Shown piece after piece: positions 57,969 to 64,000 of a stretch of DNA of 64,000 bases. Under the pieces are notes generated by a model. The model did not search any database. It was not told where the DNA came from and saw only the letters and a program-made list of their open reading frames with translations. A program made the translations under genes and the position numbers. The stretch is from Algicola sagamiensis DSM 14643. GTDB taxonomy: Bacteria; Pseudomonadota; Gammaproteobacteria; Enterobacterales; Alteromonadaceae. How positions within the stretch are numbered: position 1 is the first letter of the stretch; the number at the start of each line of letters is the position of its first letter. The stretch is from the NCBI RefSeq assembly GCF_000374485.1, contig NZ_KB894491.1, positions 434,546 to 498,545 of the forward strand, given 5' to 3'.

Positions 57969-58045
57969 GGTCTGTTGATCTTACGGAAAACCAATGTAAT
58001 TTTGCATCATTTACTGTGATATTGATGAAAGATAATCGCAGCCTG
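57966..58045. mobile_element. Degenerate MITE-like copy beginning at the nadD stop codon
   Basis: It starts TAGGGTCTGTTGATCTT, matching the terminus of the 49002-49271 element, and continues CGGAAAA as at that element's right end. The other end, TTGATGAAAGAT then a decayed tail, matches the inner part of the opposite terminus. It is about 80 bp and separates nadD from rsfS. Confidence 0.65.
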
Positions 58046-58111
58046 TTTTTTTCAAGGCGGCATCATGTTAGGATCCACCGTTTGTAATTTGATGACTGAT
58101 TTAGACAGAAG

Positions 58112-58438
58112 GTGAAAAACTTGGATAGCCAGGAACTTCTCGCGTTTGTTGTTGACAAAGCTGATGATATGAAAGCCAGAGATATCCAAAAATTGGATGT
58201 CAGAGGTAAAAGTAGTGTGACGGAATTTATGGTAGTTTGCTCTGGTAGCTCCAGCCGTCACGTAAAGTCGATCGCTGAAAATGTTGCGTTAGAGGCAAAA
58301 AAAGCAGGCGAAGCACCACTGGGTATTGAAGGCCAGGATGCAGGTGAATGGGTTCTTGTTGACTTGGGTGATGTGATCCTTCATGTCATGCAGGAAGACT
58401 CCCGCGAGTTCTATCAACTCGAAAAGCTTTGGGGCTAG
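58112..58438 (+). CDS. rsfS: Ribosome silencing factor RsfS
   Basis: 108 residues with [20 protein letters not shown] and [19 protein letters not shown], the family core. RsfS binds L14 of the large subunit and blocks 30S joining in slow growth. The GTG at 58112 is one possible start. A TTG at 58121 has AGAAGGTGA at ideal spacing upstream and may be the true one. It lies one base before rlmH. Confidence 0.95.
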   Translation: MKNLDSQELLAFVVDKADDMKARDIQKLDVRGKSSVTEFMVVCSGSSSRHVKSIAENVALEAKKAGEAPLGIEGQDAGEWVLVDLGDVILHVMQEDSREFYQLEKLWG

Positions 58439-58439
58439 G

Positions 58440-58907
58440 ATGAAGCTAAAGCTCATTGCTGTCGGCACAAAAATGCCAAAATGGGTTGAGCAAGGCTATA
58501 GTGAATATGCACGGCGCTTTCCAAAAGATATGTCGCTGGAACTGATTGAAATCCCAGCAGGAAAACGTGGCAAGAATGCAGATATTCCGCGCATTTTGCA
58601 AAAAGAAGGCGAACTGATGCTTACCGCTGCGGGAAAATCTCGAATTGTCACGTTGGAAGTTCTGGGCAAACCTTGGGCCACTGAAGATCTCGCCAGCCAA
58701 ATGGCGCGTTGGCAATTGGATGGTCGGGATGTCAGTTTGCTTGTTGGTGGACCAGAAGGTTTGGCGCCTGAGTGTATTCAAGCATCTGAGCAAAAATGGT
58801 CCCTGTCACCATTAACGCTCCCGCATCCTATGGTTCGCGTTTTGCTCGCAGAAAGTCTCTATCGTGCTTGGAGTGTGAATCAAAATCATCCTTATCATAG
58901 GGAATAA
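58440..58907 (+). CDS. rlmH: 23S rRNA pseudouridine1915 N3-methyltransferase RlmH
   Basis: 155 residues starting [20 protein letters not shown], exactly the family start. The SAM-binding trefoil-knot SPOUT region reads [11 protein letters not shown] and [23 protein letters not shown]. It methylates pseudouridine 1915 in helix 69 of 23S rRNA. The ATG overlaps the rsfS end region by one-base spacing, so translation is coupled. Confidence 0.96.
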   Translation: MKLKLIAVGTKMPKWVEQGYSEYARRFPKDMSLELIEIPAGKRGKNADIPRILQKEGELMLTAAGKSRIVTLEVLGKPWATEDLASQMARWQLDGRDVSLLVGGPEGLAPECIQASEQKWSLSPLTLPHPMVRVLLAESLYRAWSVNQNHPYHRE

Positions 58908-58915
58908 TAAAATTT

Positions 58916-60793
58916 ATGTCGCGAAAGCGAGTCGCGATACGGGATCATTCTGCTGAAGCGAATTTATTTGCCCGTCGCGCATTTTTCTCTTTTATTATTG
59001 TGACGATAGCTGTGCTCATCTTGTTCATCAACCTCTATCATTTGCAGGTTGAACAACATGAGCTCTATCAGACAAAATCCAATCTCAATCGGATCAAACT
59101 CCAACCGATTGCACCAAATCGAGGATTGATCTACGACCGCCATGGTCGACTCCTTGCAACGAATAAGCCCATCTTCAATTTGGAAGTCATTCCAGAAAAG
59201 GTGAAAAATATTGAAGACACCGTTGATGAACTCCAGACTCTGATAGGGTTTAGTGATGAAGATAAAGCATCATTCTTTAAAGAAATGAAACGACAGCGTC
59301 GCTTTAAAAGTATCCCACTCAAAACGAATCTGGATGAGACCGCACTTGCAACTTTTTCTGTCAACCAGCATCGCTTTCCCGGTGTCAGTATCGAAGCCCG
59401 TTTAAAACGTTATTACCCCTACAAAGGTGTCCTTACCCACGCATTGGGATATGTCGGAAAAATTAATAAACGAGATTTGATGAAACTCACCGAAGAGGGG
59501 CTAGAGGAACAATATAAAGCAACACGCGATATCGGGAAAAACGGGGTTGAGCGGTATTACGAAAAAGTCCTGCATGGCAAAGTGGGTGCAGAAGAGGTCG
59601 AGGTCAATAACCGGGGACGTGTCGTTCGTCGGTTATCAACAACCCCACCGGTTCCTGGAAAAGATATTTACCTGACGCTGGATGTTGAGCTGCAACAAAT
59701 TGCTCAAAAAGCTTTGAAAGGACTCCGTGGCGCTGTTGTTGTCATGGATCCAAAAGATGGGGGTATTCTCGCTCTTTACAGTAACCCAAGTTATGATCCA
59801 AATCTCTTTGTTCACGGGATCTCTTCAAGGGATTATAAAAAGCTACAATCAATTGATCGTCCACTCATTAATCGAGCGACTCAGGGGCGCTACCCACCCG
59901 CATCTACAATTAAACCTCTCATGGGACTACTGGGGTTGGAATCCGGTCTCGTGACAGAAAAAACAACCATCTTTGATCCTGGTTTTTACCAAATCCCCGG
60001 TTCAACACATAAATACAGAGACTGGAAGCCCTGGGGACACGGTAAGGTCGATATTTATCGTTCTATCGAAGAGTCCTGTGATACCTACTTTTATGATCTC
60101 GCCTATCGATTGGGAATTGATCGGATCAGTGAGTTTATGACCGGGTTTGGCTTTGGTGAAAAAACAGGCATTGATATCAAAGAAGAAAACAGTGGTATCA
60201 TGCCATCAAAAGGCTGGAAACGAGCACGCTTTGGCAAACCCTGGTATCCAGGGGAAACAACGTCTGTCGGCATTGGACAAAGCTATTGGACAACAACACC
60301 AATTCAATTGGCGACAGCAATCACGGCATTGGTCAACCGAGGTGTTTACTACCCGCCGCACTTACTCAGAAACTTTCAGGTTGGTGAGCAAAAACAACCT
60401 TATGTGATTGAGGAAAAACCCCCGATTCAACTGAAAAAGAATCGACATTGGGACATTATATTAAGTGCGATGCATACAACTGTTTCCAAACAAACAGGGT
60501 CTGCGCATAAAGCTTTTAAAGGTGCTGTGTACGACTCAGCAGGTAAGACAGGAACCGCGCAGGTTGTCACAATTGGACAAGATGAAAAATATGATGCGGA
60601 AAAAATCGACGAACGTAAGCGGGATAATGCGATGTATGTCGGCTTTGCACCATACGATGACCCTCGAATTGTTGTGGTCATCGCTCTTGAAAATGCGGGC
60701 GGAGGTGGCTCTCAGGCTGCCCCAATCGCAAGGCAGGTCATGGATTATTACTTTGGTTCTTCCGTAGGAGTGCGCCATGCACTATCCCGATAA
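58916..60793 (+). CDS. mrdA: Penicillin-binding protein 2 (elongasome transpeptidase)
   Basis: 625 residues. One N-terminal membrane helix (FSFIIVTIAVLILFINLYHL) is followed by the dimerization/pedestal domain (with RGLIYDRHGRLLATNKP) and the transpeptidase domain with SxxK in PPASTIKPL, the SxD-type ESCDTY, and KTGTAQ. It crosslinks peptidoglycan during rod elongation, partnered by RodA. It overlaps mrdB by 17 bases. Confidence 0.97.
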   Translation: MSRKRVAIRDHSAEANLFARRAFFSFIIVTIAVLILFINLYHLQVEQHELYQTKSNLNRIKLQPIAPNRGLIYDRHGRLLATNKPIFNLEVIPEKVKNIEDTVDELQTLIGFSDEDKASFFKEMKRQRRFKSIPLKTNLDETALATFSVNQHRFPGVSIEARLKRYYPYKGVLTHALGYVGKINKRDLMKLTEEGLEEQYKATRDIGKNGVERYYEKVLHGKVGAEEVEVNNRGRVVRRLSTTPPVPGKDIYLTLDVELQQIAQKALKGLRGAVVVMDPKDGGILALYSNPSYDPNLFVHGISSRDYKKLQSIDRPLINRATQGRYPPASTIKPLMGLLGLESGLVTEKTTIFDPGFYQIPGSTHKYRDWKPWGHGKVDIYRSIEESCDTYFYDLAYRLGIDRISEFMTGFGFGEKTGIDIKEENSGIMPSKGWKRARFGKPWYPGETTSVGIGQSYWTTTPIQLATAITALVNRGVYYPPHLLRNFQVGEQKQPYVIEEKPPIQLKKNRHWDIILSAMHTTVSKQTGSAHKAFKGAVYDSAGKTGTAQVVTIGQDEKYDAEKIDERKRDNAMYVGFAPYDDPRIVVVIALENAGGGGSQAAPIARQVMDYYFGSSVGVRHALSR

Positions 60794-61892
60794 GAAAAAA
60801 ACGCCAGCTGACTGGCTTTCCACTTTCCACATTGATTGGCCTTTGATGCTTGCACTCCTTAGTCTGATGAGTATTAGCCTCGTCGTTGTCTACAGTGCCA
60901 GTGGCCAGGATATGGGCCTCATGAATCGTCAGGCAGTTCGCCTTGGCGTTGCACTATTTGTGTGCTTTGCTGTGGCTCAAATACCGCCACTTGTCTATCG
61001 GCGGCTATCCGTTCCAGTGTATTTAATCAGTATTATGCTACTTGTGGCTGTACTTGTTGTTGGGCATGTTGGTAAAGGTGCACAACGGTGGCTGGACATT
61101 GGCTTTATTAAATTTCAGCCCTCAGAAATACTCAAAATGGTCCTGCCGATGACTGTCGCCTGGTATATCAGCCGCCAACCAATGCCGCCTCGACTTATCC
61201 ATATTGCGGCAGGCTTTGCGATCACCTTAGTCCCAACACTATTAATCTTTAAGCAACCTGACTTTGGCACTTCATTGTTGATTGCCAGTTCAGGAATATT
61301 TGTACTTTTTCTAGCGGGCATGTCTTGGCGACTGATTGGATTTTTTGGATGCTTAAGTATTCCCCTTGGCGCGATTCTCTGGTTTTATCTACTGCGTGAT
61401 TATCAAAAGCAACGCGTACTGACATTCCTCAACCCAGAAAGTGATCCCCTTGGTTCTGGGTATCATATTATTCAATCCAAAATCGCGATTGGCTCAGGTG
61501 GCCTTGAAGGCAAAGGCTGGCTCATGGGAACTCAGTCACAACTCGAGTTTCTGCCAGAACGACATACCGACTTTATTTTTTCCGTCTTCAGTGAAGAGTT
61601 TGGCCTCATTGGTATTGGGTTATTACTCGCGATTTACATGTTTATTATCGGTAGAGGGCTATTGATTGCTGCAAGATCACAGCATCCATTTACCAAGCTG
61701 CTTGCAGGAAGCTTAACGCTCACGTTCTTTGTTTACTTTTTTGTCAATATCGGGATGGTCTCTGGCCTGCTTCCCGTTGTTGGCGTTCCATTGCCTTTAG
61801 TGAGCTATGGTGGCACATCTATGGTCACCTTGATGGCTGGGTTTGGTATCCTCAACGCAATTGCAACGAATAAGAAAATATATAACAGGTAA
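60777..61892 (+). CDS. mrdB: RodA, SEDS peptidoglycan glycosyltransferase
   Basis: 371 residues with about ten membrane helices. SEDS motifs are visible: GAQRWLDIGFIKFQPSEILK, ESDPLGSGYHIIQSKIAIGS, LPERHTDFIFSVFSEEFG and PLPLVSYGGTSMV. It polymerises glycan strands with PBP2 in the elongasome. Start and stop spacing show tight coupling with mrdA and rlpA. Confidence 0.97.
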   Translation: MHYPDKKKTPADWLSTFHIDWPLMLALLSLMSISLVVVYSASGQDMGLMNRQAVRLGVALFVCFAVAQIPPLVYRRLSVPVYLISIMLLVAVLVVGHVGKGAQRWLDIGFIKFQPSEILKMVLPMTVAWYISRQPMPPRLIHIAAGFAITLVPTLLIFKQPDFGTSLLIASSGIFVLFLAGMSWRLIGFFGCLSIPLGAILWFYLLRDYQKQRVLTFLNPESDPLGSGYHIIQSKIAIGSGGLEGKGWLMGTQSQLEFLPERHTDFIFSVFSEEFGLIGIGLLLAIYMFIIGRGLLIAARSQHPFTKLLAGSLTLTFFVYFFVNIGMVSGLLPVVGVPLPLVSYGGTSMVTLMAGFGILNAIATNKKIYNR

Positions 61893-61895
61893 CCC

Positions 61896-62711
61896 ATGGA
61901 AGTTTGTCGTACCTTAGTGATCTCATCAATGATCACGTTACTCAGTGCTTGTGAGTCAACAAGCCGTTATCAACACAAACATGACAGTGCACCACTTCGT
62001 CCACCTTCAACGTTGGAGTCCAAAGACCCCAACCCTAAGGTTGAAGCGCCAAGTCGCATTGGTAATAAACCGTATCAGGTGTTTGGGCAACGTTACACCC
62101 CATTAATTGCACCAACCAAGTTCGAGCAATCGGGCGTTGCTTCTTGGTATGGCCGTAAATTCCATGGGCATAAAACATCGAATGGGGAAGTCTACAACAT
62201 GTACGCAATGACTGCGGCTCATAAGACCCTCCCCTTACCGAGTTATGTACGAGTCACAAATCTATCAAACCAAAAGTCAGCGATTGTCCGTGTGAATGAC
62301 CGGGGGCCATTTCATGGAAAACGGATCATTGATTTATCTTATGCTGCCGCTTATAAACTGGGCGTCTATCATACAGGCACCGCAAAAGTGCATATTGAAC
62401 TTGTCACGAAAGAAGAACTCGACAAGCAGCGTAAAGCACAGCAACAAGCCAACGCAAAACCAAAAAACAAAGCAACGGCTCCAAAGGGCAACTGGTTTGT
62501 ACAGGTCATCGCCAGTTCTAATAAACAAAAACTTGAGAATATTGGTCGCCAACTCTCCACATCGCTCAATTTAAAATATCTGATCGAAAATAAAGACGGA
62601 ATTTTTAAACTGCGTCTGGGTCCAATGACAAATCGTGACCGTGCTTTGCTCATTAAGCAAAAACTTACAGAGAAAGGTTACGAAAGCGCTTTTCCGCTTT
62701 ACAGCATATAA
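61896..62711 (+). CDS. rlpA: RlpA, septal-ring lytic lipoprotein with SPOR domain
   Basis: 271 residues. The lipobox is LLSAC. The double-psi beta-barrel domain runs from about 65 to 165 (GVASWYGRKFHGHKTSNGE, TAAHKTLPLPSYVRVTN, VRVNDRGPFHGKRIIDLS). A C-terminal SPOR domain (about 200-271) begins GNWFVQVIASSNKQ. RlpA binds denuded glycan at division sites; some homologues are lytic transglycosylases. Three bases separate it from mrdB. Confidence 0.95.
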   Translation: MEVCRTLVISSMITLLSACESTSRYQHKHDSAPLRPPSTLESKDPNPKVEAPSRIGNKPYQVFGQRYTPLIAPTKFEQSGVASWYGRKFHGHKTSNGEVYNMYAMTAAHKTLPLPSYVRVTNLSNQKSAIVRVNDRGPFHGKRIIDLSYAAAYKLGVYHTGTAKVHIELVTKEELDKQRKAQQQANAKPKNKATAPKGNWFVQVIASSNKQKLENIGRQLSTSLNLKYLIENKDGIFKLRLGPMTNRDRALLIKQKLTEKGYESAFPLYSI

Positions 62712-62781
62712 TTGCTGGCAGATAATTCCCTTTCTCGCATATGAAAAATGACAACAGCCAATCAGACTTGAACTATTATCC

Positions 62782-63936
62782 ATGAAAAAAATGAAAACGT
62801 TATTTTTTGGGACGCTACTGAGCTTCACCATCACCTCTGTCCAAGCGACGGATATTCTCCCTGCACCACCTGCAATCAAAGCAAAGGGACATATTTTAAT
62901 TGATTACACAACTGGCAAGGTGCTTTCCGAAGAGAATGCTGACAAGAAACTCGCCCCTGCCAGTCTGACGAAAATGATGACGAGTTACATCATTGGTCGT
63001 GAAATCGCAGCTGGCAATATGAAAACCGACGATAAAGTCAAAATTAGTAAAAATGCTTGGGCAAAAAACTTTCCTGACTCTTCCAAGATGTTTATTGAAG
63101 TTGGTACAGAAGTCGCTGTTTCTGACTTAAACAGAGGGATTATCATCCAAAGTGGTAATGATGCCTGTGTCGCAATGGCTGAACATATTGCTGGCAGTGA
63201 AGAAGCATTTGCAGATTTGATGAATGCCCATGCACAACGCTTAGGTATGGCCTCCTCATTTTTTGAAAATAGCCACGGCCTTGATGCTAAGGAACATATG
63301 ACAACGCCAAGAGATATGGCGACGTTAGCAAAAGCACTCATCAATGATACGCCGGATGAATACGCAATTTATAAAGAAAAAGCTTTTACTTATAACAACA
63401 TCAAACAATACAACCGCAACTCTTTGCTTTGGGATAAAAGCCTGAATGTAGATGGGCTAAAGACTGGCCACACGAGCAAAGCAGGGTTTAGTCTTGTTTC
63501 TTCGGGTACAAAAGGAGAGATGCGACTTATTGCTGTTGTCATGGGAACGAAAAGTAAAGTTGAACGAAAAGTCGAAAGCAAAAAGCTCCTCAACTATGGA
63601 TTCCGCTTTTATGAAACAGTCACCCCATACAAGCAAGGGGAAGTCTTTGCTTCTCAACGTGTTTGGATGGGCGACAAAGAACAGGTCGATTTAGGTATTT
63701 TGACAGATACACCAATCACCATTCCACGGGGTCAACGCAAAAATCTCAAAGCAAACTTTAAGCTAGATAAAAAGCTGAAAGCACCACTGGCAAAAGGTGA
63801 TGTTGTTGGCACACTCCACCTACAACTCAAAGGTGAAGATGTTGCAACGTATCCGCTCGTTGTATTAAGTGATGTTGCTGAAGGGGGTTGGTTTAGCCAA
63901 ATGTTTGATTATATTCGCCTCCAGCTGGATATATAA
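62782..63936 (+). CDS. dacA: D-alanyl-D-alanine carboxypeptidase (PBP5 type)
   Basis: 384 residues. The signal peptide ends near SVQA. The three motifs of the S11 family are SLTK in LAPASLTKMMTSY, SGN in IIQSGNDACVAMAE, and KTG in GLKTGHTSKAGFS. The C-terminal beta domain ends in an amphipathic tail (GGWFSQMFDYIRLQLDI) that anchors it to the inner membrane. It trims pentapeptides of peptidoglycan. A terminator follows. Confidence 0.97.
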   Translation: MKKMKTLFFGTLLSFTITSVQATDILPAPPAIKAKGHILIDYTTGKVLSEENADKKLAPASLTKMMTSYIIGREIAAGNMKTDDKVKISKNAWAKNFPDSSKMFIEVGTEVAVSDLNRGIIIQSGNDACVAMAEHIAGSEEAFADLMNAHAQRLGMASSFFENSHGLDAKEHMTTPRDMATLAKALINDTPDEYAIYKEKAFTYNNIKQYNRNSLLWDKSLNVDGLKTGHTSKAGFSLVSSGTKGEMRLIAVVMGTKSKVERKVESKKLLNYGFRFYETVTPYKQGEVFASQRVWMGDKEQVDLGILTDTPITIPRGQRKNLKANFKLDKKLKAPLAKGDVVGTLHLQLKGEDVATYPLVVLSDVAEGGWFSQMFDYIRLQLDI

Positions 63937-63947
63937 CAACCCCATCT

Positions 63948-63973
63948 AAGCGCGCGGTTTTTCGTGCGCTTTT
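63948..63973 (+). terminator. Terminator after dacA
   Basis: AAGCGC pairs with GCGCTT around a GC/T loop, followed by TTTTCC. It closes the leuS-dacA block. Confidence 0.7.
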
Positions 63974-64000
63974 CCTCCTGTTTCTTCCATAGAGGTTGCG

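Overview
The window is chromosomal DNA of a gammaproteobacterium with moderate GC, most likely marine. The evidence is the conserved block leuS-lptE-holA-nadD-rsfS-rlmH-mrdA-mrdB-rlpA-dacA, divergent dnaQ/rnhA beside tRNA-Asp genes, a TIGR03503-family membrane protein (a family I associate with Vibrio-like bacteria), and a CsrB-type regulatory RNA with a GacA/UvrY/VarA-like upstream site. I cannot name the genus from the sequence alone.

Region 1 (1-16.7 kb) is the 3' end of a very large nonribosomal peptide synthetase. It is open at the left edge and ends in a cysteine-type thioesterase. An MFS exporter follows, and its start overlaps the synthetase stop. The visible order is E | C-A-T | C-A-T-E | C-A-T | C-A-T-TE. 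Hand-read A-domain codes suggest aromatic (Tyr/Phe) then Gly for the last two residues. Region 2 (16.7-26 kb) holds a hybrid histidine kinase, a helix-turn-helix protein, a secreted flavin oxidase, tRNA-Thr/tRNA-Phe with a clear promoter and terminator, a TraT-like lipoprotein, a periplasmic binding protein, a small lipoprotein, and an APH-fold kinase/LysR pair.

Region 3 (26.0-27.1 kb) is the most unusual stretch. It has no protein gene but holds four tandem 148/149-bp repeats plus a partial copy. Read on the minus strand the repeats are packed with GGA (about 70 by hand count). They are bounded by a TATAAT box and an intrinsic terminator, with a GacA/UvrY-like palindrome about 170 bp upstream of the expected start. 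I interpret it as a greatly enlarged CsrB/RsmZ-type CsrA-sequestering RNA of about 800 nt.

Region 4 (27.1-41.2 kb) has an M61 glycyl aminopeptidase-like protein, a lipoprotein with FG-GAP/VCBS repeats and a zinc-protease motif, small membrane proteins, an SprT-like protein, five tandem tRNA-Asp genes behind one strong promoter, a TIGR03503 protein, dnaQ and rnhA, and a 1317-residue subtilase with RTX repeats.

Region 5 (41.4-47.8 kb) is a compact four-gene operon: ThDP enzyme, KASIII-like enzyme, feruloyl-CoA-synthetase-like ligase and aromatic amino acid ammonia-lyase. Its logic is phenylalanine to cinnamate to cinnamoyl-CoA to an unknown product. Region 6 (47.9-53 kb) contains an unrecognised protein preceded by an array of TGTTCA half-sites, a 270-bp MITE-like element, msrA, a Lon-family protease and a zinc-ribbon protein. 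Region 7 (53.1-64 kb) is the leuS-dacA housekeeping block. Related copies of the MITE occur at 19.1 kb and directly at the nadD stop codon.
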